A stretch of DNA of 64,000 bases, from NCBI GenBank assembly GCA_019155205.2, contig JAHNZQ020003150.1:1420471-1484470 (forward strand), read 5' to 3'. A program made the translations under genes and the position numbers. The notes below the pieces were generated by a model. It did not search any database, had not been told where the DNA came from, and saw only the letters and a list, made by a program, of their open reading frames with translations. Below, piece after piece: positions 33,157-43,532 of this stretch. The DNA is from Gracilaria vermiculophylla. Taxonomy: Eukaryota; Rhodophyta; Florideophyceae; Gracilariales; Gracilariaceae. Numbering within the stretch: the first letter of the stretch is position 1; each line of letters begins with the position of its first letter.

Positions 33157-34101
33157 TCAACCGCCACCTCCACCTCCACCTCCACCTCCACCTCCACCTC
33201 CACCTCCACCTCCACCGCCACCGCCACCGCCACCGCCACCGCCACCGCCAACGCCAGCACTTGCAAATCTCCTTCCACCTCCGGCATTGCCACTTAAAAC
33301 AACTCCCAAAAAGCAAAATGAATACAAGGACACACCAGCGATGATGATTATCGCGAATATAGAAAGGGAACCCCCGCCCTCTGAAAAGCATTGAAGATCA
33401 CTCGAGCACAATTCTGTACCCTGCTCAGCAACCAATACGTCTATGGGCTCCGCCACATTGTTCCACACCAGCGTCACGGTAGAGTTTCTTCCGGAGAAGG
33501 ACGACGAAACAGCCTTTGGAGCAGCCGCCACGCTCAGTGAAGCGTTTCCACCGGCGTTGATAAATTTAACCCGCATTTTGTCGAATTTCTGGTCCCAGGT
33601 GCCCGTCCTCCACCGCAGGACATTCACAATTGCGCCTTCCGGCGGCTCGGCGTCTGTTTCCGGGCACAATGTCGTGAAGCGGGTCACGCCGCTGTCGAGC
33701 GTGTACTGCAGCGTGAACAGCGTGGAGCGGTTACCTTTCTTGGTGGGAAACCTCACGAGAGCTTCGTTGCGACCGTCTTTGGAGCGAAGTTCGTCTGCGG
33801 TAAAGACTGTTTTGTTGTCACGTTTGGCGACAACGTTTGTGGCAGTCTGCTGCCGCTCGATGAGCGGGATTTCGCGCCTGGCATCTCGGCCGGTTGTGTA
33901 CGGGAAGAGATAACGCTCGGTGATAAACAGGGTGCAGTTACGGTTGCGGATAACAGTGATATCGACCTCGCAGAGATACTTTGGGGACTCGGACTGGTTT
34001 GTGGGCGGAGGTCTGTCGCATGTTAAAGTGGCGTTCTGGGCCTGAGCGTTATGGCGGTAGATCTGGAAAAGGAGCGTAAGCACGACCAGCAATTGTGTCA
34101 T
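33157..34101 (-). CDS. Polyglycine-tailed type I membrane protein, copy 2 (complete)
   Basis: 314 residues. The signal peptide is TQLLVVLTLLFQIYRHNAQA, residues 2-21. The ectodomain, about 22-245, has N-glycosylation sequons NAT, NQS, NCT, NRS, NAS and NST and several Cys. A transmembrane segment (SIFAIIIIAGVSLYSFCFLG) lies at about 247-268. The short tail ends in about 30 consecutive Gly followed directly by the stop. The tail is encoded by a CCACCT/CCACCG microsatellite (plus strand, 33160-33249). The gene is much more GC-rich than its surroundings. It probably enters the secretory pathway and sits in the plasma membrane with glycine inside. I recognise no domain. The plus-strand polyproline frame here is an antisense shadow. 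Confidence 0.75.
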   Translation of the reverse strand: MTQLLVVLTLLFQIYRHNAQAQNATLTCDRPPPTNQSESPKYLCEVDITVIRNRNCTLFITERYLFPYTTGRDARREIPLIERQQTATNVVAKRDNKTVFTADELRSKDGRNEALVRFPTKKGNRSTLFTLQYTLDSGVTRFTTLCPETDAEPPEGAIVNVLRWRTGTWDQKFDKMRVKFINAGGNASLSVAAAPKAVSSSFSGRNSTVTLVWNNVAEPIDVLVAEQGTELCSSDLQCFSEGGGSLSIFAIIIIAGVSLYSFCFLGVVLSGNAGGGRRFASAGVGGGGGGGGGGGGGGGGGGGGGGGGGGGGGG

Positions 34102-34496
34102 TAGCGTTGTTGTAACTCGCCTTGATGGCGGGTGGAGGGCGCTCGGCGGCGCAAGGATGTTACTACCTTAGGAACGGATGTGCGCACGTCGTATTTGCAT
34201 GGGATGTGAAGAGCAGGGAGCTGGTCAACAGCGCCTGATCGAACAGGCTTCATGCGACGTGGGTGTGGGTTGGCGAAGCAGGGGTCGGCAGCAATAACGG
34301 CGAGGGAGGCATCTCGGCCACAAGTAGTGTCGCGGGGGAAATGAGCGGCAATGGATCCAGAGACGTGTTGTTGCCATGTGCCCATTGGCTGAGCTGCCCC
34401 TCACTGATGACGTGCAAACGCAGAGGCATGGCGTGGAAATCTGAAAGTAGATGCGCGACTTGACATAATCGAATGTAGACAGTGGGTCCTGTCAAT

Positions 34497-34905
34497 TGTA
34501 GTGTCTATCGGACCGGTGCGCTGACCTCATAGAAGTATGAGGTCAGCTAGCCATCACGCAAAATTAATAAAACTTATTGAAATCTGATCCATAGCCCTTT
34601 ACATTTTGAATTTTAAACTTGAAAAACGACCTACTGAGCTAATCACGTTCTGCAAGGATCTGTCTTCAAGGCACCAATTTAAGGATTTTGTTGACAACCG
34701 CGACTGATGCAACAGCTACAAATTTTGGTTGTGTGTAGGGGAAATGGTTCGGCGCTACCGGTCTAGAAAACATGATAAAGGGATCATATTGAAAAAAATA
34801 TTGGGAAAGTTTTAAATGTATTGGCATAACTCTAAAGTAAGTAAAATTGAGCTCATATGTGGTCATTTGACCTTCTACGAGGCCCTGGGTCTGATAGACA
34901 CTAGT
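34497..34905. mobile_element. MITE-like repeat with GTGTCTAT ends
   Basis: Left end TAGTGTCTATCGGACC, right end reversed TAGTGTCTATCAGACC. Just inside the left end is a hairpin GCTGACCTCATA with its complement after four bases. It is related to 38330-38400 and 63375-63425. No coding sequence. Confidence 0.55.
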
Positions 34906-36310
34906 GCAATACTTTAGCTTTTATCTGAAGGCTCTCGAATCGTTTCCAATATCCTCCATGCATGCAAAATCTTTTGATTCACCTTCAAGGAAACAAACCG
35001 CTTTTTAAACAAGAAATATATACTTTCTACTCTGTATGAAGCTGCACCAGGACAATGAAAGTGCTGCAGACCCCAATTTGCTTAATTGTGCTTTGATTGG
35101 CTTAAACCTTTACAAAAAACAAAACCAGAACTTATACACCAAGATGGATAATGTGTTATTTCTTAAAAGCAACAATAACATTTCAAAACTTTCGCCCAAA
35201 ACTGTTTTATAGACTTTGCCAGAAATATTGTTGTCCTTGAAGCTATATAACACATCAAATTGAATTTGCATAAGAAATCAAATGTTGCTCCCGTAGATGT
35301 ATGGGCAGTTCTTGTTGAAAACTGATGTTTTTTCCTTTAACACAGAGAATTTTAATAAATGAAGCACGACAGCATACATTTATATTTAATCAACTATAAC
35401 CATCGACTTGATTTTCATTTTGAAGTGCATTTGAGTATGAAAAGAGTTTTTATCGTTTCGAAAAGTATTGAATGATTTTGTATCAGTTAAAAGAAATGAA
35501 AAACGTTCTTGACTTCCGTAACTTACTTTAAAAAACGCAATGACCGATACTGCGCGCTCCAAATCAGTTTATAATTTATGAATTGCAACTTAGGAGCCAA
35601 CGAACTCGTTTATAATGAATAAAAAAATATTTTTTAATTATCGTTTTGTAAAGTTTGTTAACAATTGAATTATGACTATTTTTTATTCTTTTCTTCATAT
35701 GGCCTTCATTACGTTTGCCTAGTTCACAAGAAAAAAAGTTTTTCACGAAAGTTATTAAGAGTTGTCATTATGAAACATTCTGTCAAGAACTGCAAAAAGC
35801 ATTCAAGGCTACTTACGTCCAATAAACTGATATATAATAAGTATGCTAATCTCAAAAGAAATAATTTGCTTATTATTTGAAAAGTTATCAGAAACGGAAA
35901 GCAAAAACGTTTAAATTGTATTGATGAAAGCATTACTTGATAAGAAAACATAAGGATGTTTTTTGTTTTCTGAACACAAGTGCTTAATAATTGTTAATCC
36001 ACATGTATATGTTTTAATATTTGTTGGCAGTTAAGTATTTTGGTCAAGCTTGGAAATTTTATGATGTTTTAAATGTTTATCTGCAGCATACCAGATCAGG
36101 ATGGCATGGTCTCGGTTTAAGACTTTATTAATATTTTGCTGTTTAATTTCCACACCTCGGGAAGTGAATGTGTATCAGGAAATTGAAAAATTTTGGGTCG
36201 TTCCAAAGGTAATCAGCAAACAATTAACTGAGTAAACCCCTAACCTGTACGCTCTGAGCCGCAGCAACAATTCTCTCAATGATCTTCTTACAACCGATAC
36301 TGTATTTTTA
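34906..36310. other. No gene seen
   Basis: AT-rich sequence with only short, low-complexity frames, for example 35665-35880. I find no repeat shared with the rest of the window. Confidence 0.5.
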
Positions 36311-36834
36311 AACCTTCTACTTCATATAAAGTAACATACGCACTGATTGTCCAACACCTACGGCCGCATCAACGCGTTGCTGACGGAATGGCGTTTGCGA
36401 AAGCAAAGCGCGCCACGTGGCCACGCGACCGACCTCAAGTACAACTTTACAATAGCCGCTTGCAGCATCATACAGACGCTGAGCCCCAGAACTCGTGCCA
36501 TCACCACGAGCCCGACGTGTCCACATGCGAGCGCCAATTCGCCGTCGCGCCGTGCCGAAGGTGGACGATGTGCGCGAAGTGAGCCGTCTGCGTCGTTCGT
36601 GCGCCGCACCGACGGCTCCACCCAGTGACCAGCGCTGCCGCTCCTGAGTGGCCATGCGCACCGTGTCCACCATTTGGACTCCATCACCCAGGGGGGATGG
36701 TCGCAGCCCGCGGTGAGAGCCGCACTTCTATGGGTGTGCCCTACTCGCGTCCATAACTCTCCCCGCTCAGCAATTTGCAGCGCCCACCTATGCCGCGCCA
36801 GTGCTCTTCAGCCTTGCGCAATCAAAATCCACCA

Positions 36835-37632
36835 TCACCCGTGCAAGTCAATGGGTGTATTCATAACCCGGTCCACGTGACGACAAACCTTGGTTCCCAG
36901 CTTCTTCAACAACTCTCCGAGCCCTTCATTGGGCTTCTTCGGCCCTTCGGGCGGTAGATGCGCCACTTTGCCTTCCACATGCCGCATCCTGCTTGACAGA
37001 CGCTCCAGCTTTTCGTCATACCGCTCCGAGCGCACGCTCACGCTGTTACGCTTCGGTAGGTCAAACACAGGCGCGGTGGCGATAAAATTCTCGAGTTTCG
37101 ACTTGTCTCTCGAGTCGAACACATCCTTGGCCTGAGGGTTCCCATACGGCATGTATTCAAATGCTCTCGGTACCACGCCCTCCACCGCAAAATTGTAATC
37201 GCGCTCTTTTCGCCTGTCCTTACCCTCTTCCATCAGTTCCGTTTCGCACTTGTTGACGATTACGGAAAACATCGCCGTCGGGTCAACGTTCACGCGATGA
37301 ATGGCACTCAGAATGATTTTCATCATCATCAAATCATCGGCCCTGATACGACCGCCCTCCAGCGTGATCACGAAAATCAGCTTTATCCTTCCGCCCCGTC
37401 GAAGCGCCTTGGAAATCTCCTTCGCCGCACGCTCGCGCTCGCTAACGTCACGGAGCCCGGGCGTCTCGGAGTATAGCACGTCGCCGACCTTGAAGGAGAC
37501 AAGCGCCCCCGCCTGCCTACAGCCCCCCACATCGCACGTTCCGAATACCGCGCAGCCAAGCACGCACTTCAGAATGGAAGACTTGCCCGAGTCCGAGTTC
37601 CCGGCGACTATCACGTGCTCGCGAAAGCCCAT
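36835..37632 (-). CDS. P-loop GTPase, AIG1/GIMAP-like (265 aa)
   Basis: The start MGFREHVIVAGNSDSGKSSI puts the P-loop (GNSDSGKS, residues 11-18) almost at the N-terminus. G3 is SETPGL (residues 55-60), with Glu for the usual Asp. G4 is NKCE (127-130). A block shared by all copies in this window, LIFVITLEGGRIRADDLMM, lies between them. After residue 190 comes a charged, helical tail (YDEKLERLSSRMRHVEG). The order and the NKCx form fit AIG1-type GTPases of the TRAFAC class, but an organism-specific family is possible. Such proteins bind GTP and often oligomerise at membranes. The gene is single-exon and open, and it shares its upstream flank with the pseudogene at 61470-62041. Confidence 0.75.
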   Translation of the reverse strand: MGFREHVIVAGNSDSGKSSILKCVLGCAVFGTCDVGGCRQAGALVSFKVGDVLYSETPGLRDVSERERAAKEISKALRRGGRIKLIFVITLEGGRIRADDLMMMKIILSAIHRVNVDPTAMFSVIVNKCETELMEEGKDRRKERDYNFAVEGVVPRAFEYMPYGNPQAKDVFDSRDKSKLENFIATAPVFDLPKRNSVSVRSERYDEKLERLSSRMRHVEGKVAHLPPEGPKKPNEGLGELLKKLGTKVCRHVDRVMNTPIDLHG

Positions 37633-37948
37633 GGCCGCGCCTAAGTCTCATGCGAAGCCACGGCGAACGGGCGCGCGCGGCTTACTGCGGTGTCGGATGA
37701 GAGAGGACAGAACAGGGAGACTTTTGAAATGCGGATAACAGCTTTCTGTTGGCCGGAAAAATATCCGCACGACGGACGCATCTCGACGATGAGCTCGTCG
37801 TCTCACGTGTCTCGCGCCTCCCAAGAAATCCAATATTGATTTTGCGCTTTCCAAGAGAAAACCATGCACGCTCGCAAGAGCTGTGTCCAGGCGCATCTAA
37901 ATATAAATGCGTTTTGTAGGTGGCCCATAAACGCCACCTGTTGATTGC

Positions 37949-38326
37949 CGCTAGTGTCTATCCGCTCAGATGTAATGACGCCGAATGATTAATTTTTGAA
38001 AGGTTTGAAACTTTTATACACACTTCAGGAACGGTGTTTTTGAATTAAAATGCGCTTTTGGAAAAAGAAAAAGCTTGTTTTCTGAATCTCTGTAGTAAAT
38101 TAGACACATTTTACCGACACTGCTCTATTAAACTAAGTGGTTTTCTTATCTGTCTGCTTCTCACCTTGCATAAACAACAGAAATTTTAATTTTGGCCCTA
38201 CACATACAGGTTGACTAAATAGTACAAACTACCAAACGCGAAAAAATCCGATCAAAATAACGAAAAGTAACGAAAAATTGACTAATATGACTTCACGCAT
38301 ATAAGATCGCTGGTCCGATAGACATT
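37949..38326. repeat. Upstream repeat of the GTPase unit (about 380 bp)
   Basis: Begins CTAGTGTCTATCC and ends GGTCCGATAGACA, so the ends are inverted. The interior aligns with 62420-62816 (CACTTCAGGAACGG against CGCGTCAGAAACGG, and CTGTAGTAAATTAG in both). In both places it lies upstream of a GTPase gene. Confidence 0.6.
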
Positions 38327-38329
38327 AAT

Positions 38330-38580
38330 CTCTATTGGACCGGTGCGCTGACGTCAATTGGGATAAAACGGACCTCATATGAGATCAGGGCACCATGACA
38401 CAAAAGTAAAAACAAAATGTTGAACATTCTTCACCATGGCTACTTTTTATCAATACATAGTTGTAAAGTAGAACACGCCATGGCCTATAACAGCCCTTAA
38501 GTGGTCATCGGACTACGGGCTTGCAGGATATTCTGAGTACTAACCTCTCCGTGCTTTTCGTAACTCTTTTGGGGGCTCGA
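38330..38580. repeat. GGACCGGTGCGCTGAC repeat, upstream flank of the GTPase unit
   Basis: Starts with the same GGTGCGCTGAC and CCTCATATGAG blocks as 63385-63425, here spread by an insertion. The homology continues to the M insertion site and resumes beyond M at 43831. Confidence 0.6.
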
Positions 38581-38883
38581 TGAAACGGTTGAGGTTTATT
38601 GAAAAAAAGGTTGAGGTTGGTTGTCCTCTAGGAGGACTAAAGTAAAACCAGTTTTTTTATACTAGTTCTAGACATCTAGAAAGTCCTACAGTCACTTACA
38701 CTCCCTTACATTGGTGACGTTGTAGGAATTACAATAAACCATTCGAGTGACATAAGTATTAAATTTTACGAGAAGTGGAAACGTCCAGAATCTAAATGCA
38801 TCACTAGACAGCGCATGAGAAATACCTAGAATTTTCTAGATAACTTGTACATCGCTGGACACCGAGTAACACTAGTTGTTACA
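38581..38883 (-). repeat. 3' LTR of element M
   Basis: Nearly identical to 43533-43830. The two differ by a small number of substitutions and short indels, for example GTAAAACC against AAAACC. Confidence 0.92.
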
Positions 38884-38930
38884 CTATTCCTACCTTCTCC
38901 CGTTGACGCCTTCGTCAACTTAAACAAGTA

Positions 38931-40892
38931 CTATTTCCACAGTTCAGGCAGAATGTTCTTATTCATGGCATATTCCAGCAACCTTTCGTTCACAGTGCCA
39001 TCTTTGTCAATGAAATCTCTTTTTGGCTGCCACTCAGCATCATGAGTAGGTGAGCCTGTCATAAGTGTCAGGAACTGATATCCTCGACCCCGTTTTCGAT
39101 GGTTTGGAATCGAATCCACGACATACTCTTCATCGTGTACTGTCGGTACAGGCTCTGGCTGTACATAGATCGGAACAGCTATAGCCGTAGGCTGGTGGTG
39201 GTACGGAACTGTATGCATTATATTCACGACATCGTGTATCTTCAGATGACTTGGCAATTCCAATCGTATGGCATTCTTCCCAATCAATGTCTTTACGACA
39301 AACGGTCCAAACCGCTTCGACGACAGCTTATCAGACTCTTGTGACTTAGCATAAGCCTCTTTGAATAAAGTCTTGTTGATCCAGACTTTATAACCAACCT
39401 TGTGCGAATGCGGTATGTACCTCTCTCCAGCATATGCGCTTTGCTTCGCCTTGGAAATCTTGTATGCATACTTTGCATCTTTCAACGAGTCTCTGAGACG
39501 GTCTTTGAACTCCTTCAATGTTTCTTTAGGCATACTGGATCCTGATATCATATCTAAGGGAGATTTTGGAATCCAACCTAAATCTGCTTGAGACGGTGAC
39601 ATTCCCAGGTCATCACTTGTTGCGGAGTTATACGCTAACTCAGCTGCAGGCAATAGATCATCCCAATCATTTTGATGGTTGATGCAATAGCACCGAAGGT
39701 AGTTCTCTACCATGCGGTTCATGATTTCTGATGCTCCATCAGTTTGTGGATGTCGGCTTGAGGACATCTTGAGCTTCACTGCACAAAGTTCCATTAGTCT
39801 CTTCCAGAACTTTGATGTAAACTTCGGATCTCTGTCTGATACAATACTATCTGGTAGAACATAATTCTTGAATAAATTTGAGAAGAAAGCGTTTGCGACG
39901 TCGACCGCTGTTTCAGTTTCACGTGACGTATTAAAATGAACTCTTCGTGTTAGACGATCAATCCACGTGGTAATACAGTCGAATCCGTTCTTTGTCTTGG
40001 AGAGCGATACTATGAAGTTGGTTGCAACTGATCCCCATCTTCTTTCTGGAACCTCCAACGGATTTGGATCTTTAAGTCTCTTCCCATGGTGGTCCTTCTT
40101 CTGTTGGCATACCAAGCATCCTTGAACATATGACTCGACTCCTCGTGCCTTGTGTTTCCAATGATAGTTCCTTAGTCGAGACAACGTCTTTGAAAATCCG
40201 AAATGTCCGGCGACTTTCGAGTCATGAGCAAGTTGAAGAATCGTTGTTCTTGCTTTCCAAGGAACACACAGATTCCCGTTATACAGCAACTTCTTTCCAT
40301 CTTTATGGAATAACGACAATAGCTTCTCAACTTGGATCTTCTTCGGACCTTCTGCTAATTTTCTCCCATTTAATTCTTCCATATCAGGACCGAACAATGG
40401 ATCATCGTCGTAACCTTGTATTACTTCTTCTATATCGATAAACGGCACTTTGACAGCGTTGAATGTTGCATGCGGAGCCCTTGACAATGAATCTCCAAGA
40501 ACATGTATTTTTCTCGGTTTCAATGAAATGGGGAATATTCCAAAGTTTCCAAGAGTTTCTAGCCACCGTGCTTCTCTTATACTCACTTTCGGCTTGGTGA
40601 AGAGGTGCTTTAATACTTTAATATCTGTAAATATCTCGAAACTCGACCCTTCAAGATAAAATCGAAATCTTTGCAGGAAGTATATCAATCCGAGCCGTTT
40701 TCTGTCATTAGCGGTGTAATCTTGCTCTGCTGGAGTCAATGTCTTCGAAAAGAAAGCTATGAATCCGTCTCGTCCTTGTTCATTAAGCTGAGTCAAAGTT
40801 CCACCGACTGCAGCCTGTGAGGCATCAATATGTCCACGAAATGGTCTAGACCAATTGGGTGCGATAAGTATAGGAGCACTTTTATTCGCGTT
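38931..40892 (-). CDS. Element M RNase H, integrase and chromodomain
   Basis: The open frame is 40796-38931 (621 residues), and its N-terminal RNase H residues reach back to the stop at 40893. RNase H includes AFFSKTLTPAEQDYTANDRKR and IFTDIKVLKHLF. Integrase follows: the HHCC finger (HDSKVAGHFGFS to CLVCQQKK), the core with TTWIDRLTRRVHF, SDRDPKFTSKFW and the Glu in TDGASEIMNR, and then a GPF-type tail (KRFGPFVVKTLIGK). The C-terminal chromodomain starts EYVVDSIPNHR and contains the aromatic W of EWQPKRDF. All catalytic DDE residues are present. This is the best-preserved integrase in the window. Confidence 0.92.
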   Translation of the reverse strand, partial: NANKSAPILIAPNWSRPFRGHIDASQAAVGGTLTQLNEQGRDGFIAFFSKTLTPAEQDYTANDRKRLGLIYFLQRFRFYLEGSSFEIFTDIKVLKHLFTKPKVSIREARWLETLGNFGIFPISLKPRKIHVLGDSLSRAPHATFNAVKVPFIDIEEVIQGYDDDPLFGPDMEELNGRKLAEGPKKIQVEKLLSLFHKDGKKLLYNGNLCVPWKARTTILQLAHDSKVAGHFGFSKTLSRLRNYHWKHKARGVESYVQGCLVCQQKKDHHGKRLKDPNPLEVPERRWGSVATNFIVSLSKTKNGFDCITTWIDRLTRRVHFNTSRETETAVDVANAFFSNLFKNYVLPDSIVSDRDPKFTSKFWKRLMELCAVKLKMSSSRHPQTDGASEIMNRMVENYLRCYCINHQNDWDDLLPAAELAYNSATSDDLGMSPSQADLGWIPKSPLDMISGSSMPKETLKEFKDRLRDSLKDAKYAYKISKAKQSAYAGERYIPHSHKVGYKVWINKTLFKEAYAKSQESDKLSSKRFGPFVVKTLIGKNAIRLELPSHLKIHDVVNIMHTVPYHHQPTAIAVPIYVQPEPVPTVHDEEYVVDSIPNHRKRGRGYQFLTLMTGSPTHDAEWQPKRDFIDKDGTVNERLLEYAMNKNILPELWK

Positions 40893-41918
40893 CTACAATG
40901 ATTCGAACGCCTTATCGCATTCGTTATCCCATTTGTGGATTCCTTGATCCTTCTTAGTCAGATTCGTTAACGGTGCAGCTAGGGCGCTAAAGTTCTTAAT
41001 AAACCTTCTGAAGAACTGCAGTAGTCCAATGAAACTCCTTATTTCAGTTAAACTCTTGGGCTTATACCAACTTTGCAGAACTTCGGCTTTCTTTGAATCG
41101 ACTCTGATTCCATTCTTCCCGACTATCATTCCCAAGAATCCGATTTCTTCTTGCATAAATTTGCATTTCTTTGGCGACACATACAACTCATGTTCCTTCA
41201 AACGCGACAAAACAATGTCTAGATGTTTGAGATGCGTGGCTTCATCCTTGGTAAACACTAGCAAGTCATCCATGTATACGACCAAAACCTTGTCAATACA
41301 ATCGTAGAAAACTCTATTCATCAGTGACTGAAACGTTGCAGGAGCATTGCAAAGTCCCATCGGCATAATGAGGTACTCAAACTGACCGTACTCCGTATTA
41401 AATGCAGTTTTCTCTATATCTTTCGGTCGAACACGAATTTGATGAAACCCTGTTTTCAAATCCATTTTTGAAAAATATTTCGCATCTCCAAGCAAATCAA
41501 AAATCTCGTCTGATCTCGGCAATGGTGCTTTATTCTACTTCGTGATTCGATTGAGAGCACGATAATCTACGACACCTCGCAACGGCTTATCTTTGTCCTT
41601 CTTAAAGAAAAGAGGAGCTCCATACGGAGATTTGCTCGGTCTTATTTTTCCTTTCATCAAAAGGTCCTTGACGTAGTTCTTCGCAGCTTCAAGTTCGACC
41701 GGAGAAAGCCGAAACAGTGGCCGCCTCAGCGGTTTTGAATCTTTATCCACTTCGATCTCGTGATCGACTTCCCTTTCCGGTGGTAAACCTGCTGGAAGCT
41801 CTTCCTGAAAAACGTCATGATACTTTCGAAGTACACTACGAAGCTTGAGGTTTGAGCAATTCAACAACTTTTCCTTGCTTACAACACTTTTTCGAGCCCA
41901 CTGAACTGACTTCGACAA
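40893..41918 (-). pseudogene. Element M reverse transcriptase
   Basis: The N-terminal part at 41918-41535 has the GLPPEREVDHEIEV and VVDYRALNRITK blocks and ends at a stop (41535). It continues in the same phase at 41522-40893 with MDLKTGFHQIRV (motif A), MPMGLCNAPATFQ (motif B), VVYMDDLLVF (catalytic YMDD) and the thumb and connection. A second stop at 40893 separates it from RNase H. Both stops are single codons in an otherwise continuous frame. Confidence 0.92.
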
Positions 41919-42531
41919 CCGAAAAAACCTGGAGTCCCGGTGAATTCTTCTTCAACATTTTCCTGAATTTCCTAACACTGAGGTTCGAAACGCGTACCTC
42001 TGAATCCTTATGCGGAGTCAAGTCGTCGGAGTTAACATTCACAATACGCTCTCCATACTTAATAGAGGGATTCTTGGCAACATGCAACGGCATTCCAAGC
42101 AGAACGTCATATCGACAATCAGCGAAAAGCCACTTAGACTTATATGCGTGGTTTTCAAATGTCAACGTTGCTTGAATTATAACTTCCGATGCTTGCTCTT
42201 TTGAATTTTTCTTTGAGTGCTCAACTTTAATATCGCTTCTTCGATACTTAAAGTGACAGCGGTTCTTCTTGAAAAACTCTCGAGAAACAACGTTCGTGTT
42301 ACACCCATCATTCTTTGGTACTTTGACTCGTTTTCCTTTGAGCTCACCCTCTAGTACAAGGAGATCCTCCATTGGTATAGGTTCATCAATGGGGGCGTCT
42401 TCAACTTCATCACACCTCTTCGCATTACTCTCCGCGTTATGATCGGAGGCCTTCTTCACATCCAGCCTCAAGCGGTGGACTTCCGCTTCTACTCGCTTTA
42501 ACGCCCCAGAAAGTGTTTTCAATGCACTCAT
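41836..42531 (-). CDS. Element M aspartic protease region
   Basis: A 231-residue frame in a different phase from gag and RT. It has an N-terminal helix (LKRVEAEVHRLRLDVKK), then a retropepsin-like part with the active-site region VKVPKNDGCNTNVVS, where DGC replaces DTG or DSG, and a second hydrophobic strand DVLLGMPLHVAKNP. The frame overlaps the start of the RT frame (41836-41918). This suggests a single indel or a frameshift site between protease and RT. The missing Thr/Ser in the active site may be natural to this lineage or a loss. Confidence 0.7.
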   Translation of the reverse strand: MSALKTLSGALKRVEAEVHRLRLDVKKASDHNAESNAKRCDEVEDAPIDEPIPMEDLLVLEGELKGKRVKVPKNDGCNTNVVSREFFKKNRCHFKYRRSDIKVEHSKKNSKEQASEVIIQATLTFENHAYKSKWLFADCRYDVLLGMPLHVAKNPSIKYGERIVNVNSDDLTPHKDSEVRVSNLSVRKFRKMLKKNSPGLQVFSVVEVSSVGSKKCCKQGKVVELLKPQAS

Positions 42532-42550
42532 TTCTAGTCCATCCGGAAGG

Positions 42551-43361
42551 CTACTTGTTTTCGGTGGACTTCCTAGTTTTCCGAACTAGGTCCCGCACCT
42601 CCCGATTTACTTCGTGCCTCTGCATTACTAATTCTTGGTCTCGGGACCCTCCTCGGTCGTTGTCCTTGTCTGGCCTTCTTCGAGCACTTCTGAGGTGTAC
42701 ACCCAATCTTGTGGCATTTGAAGCAAGCGTTATTCTGAAGATCCCATGCACGTTGTTCATCTTGACTTCTCTTCTCCAAATTGCCAATTTCCATATGATC
42801 TGGATCAGTATTTCCCGTATACTGCTGAAACGGAAGCATTCCTGCACCAAGAAGTGCTGCATCAACGTTTAAATTAATCCTTGATGCTTCTGACATATAT
42901 TGAGCTCCAGCCTTCATAACTTCGAGACGAATCTGTGGTTTTAATCTCTGGCAAAATCTATCGACCTTTTCACCTTCAGATATTCCCGGGATATTTAGAA
43001 CAGTGTTACGGAATTCAGATAAATACTCAGACACTGAAGTCCTCTGCACCAATCGTCATAACTTGTCTCTCGCTCTCTGAACACTGTCAAAGGGAACGAA
43101 CTCCTGATACACAGCGCTTTCGAACGCTTCCCACGATGTTGGAATTGCATTCGATGCGACAAGCGTGTAACACCATGTTGCAGCTGTTCCTGTGAAAAAC
43201 GTGGTTGCGAAGGAAATTTTGGTGACATCATCCAGAGAAACGGCGTTTCCAACTTGAACTAAAGCAAGATATTGCTTGACTTGATACATCCTCGTCCGGA
43301 CAGCGAAATCGTCTCGCTTGCCGGCGAACGACCCCGGTTTTTTCGGCTTCAACGATGCCAA
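42551..43361 (-). pseudogene. Element M gag
   Basis: Starts MASLKPKKPGSFAGKRDDF at 43361. The retrotransposon gag core (FFTGTAATWCYTL, SWEAFESAVYQEFVPFD, LSEFRNTVLNIPGISEGEKVDRF) is complete. One TGA at 43056-43058 interrupts it between RDKL and RLVQ. A zinc knuckle at about 42735-42695 reads CFKCHKIGCTPQKC, i.e. CX2CX4CX4C, with Cys at the usual His position. A basic tail follows. Gag forms the particle, and the knuckle binds RNA. Confidence 0.88.
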
Positions 43362-43513
43362 TATTCTTTACCTCTTCTTGACTTCTTGACTTTTCTTCCA
43401 ACTATTCGCTTTACCAATTTGTTTTACTATTCGCACAAAAGTGCTAGGTAGTAAGTTCTTTACCTGTACTGGCGTTCGCTTCCAATGCGCAAGAATGCCT
43501 CTCGGCTCTTCCC

Positions 43514-43531
43514 GTCAGCGCGATGCTACCA
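43514..43531 (-). promoter_or_regulatory. Primer-binding site of element M
   Basis: On the minus strand it reads TGGTAGCATCGCGCTGAC, starting one base after the 5' LTR. The leading TGGTAGCA is complementary to a tRNA 3' end of the form TGCTACCA. Confidence 0.6.
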
Positions 43532-43532
43532 G

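Noticed and set aside
33160..33250. CRISPR-like or tandem array
   Set aside because: It is a simple hexamer microsatellite inside a coding frame, with no spacers.
36317..36687. Overlapping frames on both strands downstream of the GTPase at 36835
   Set aside because: Both strands are open because of high GC content. Neither has a recognisable domain or a paralogue here.
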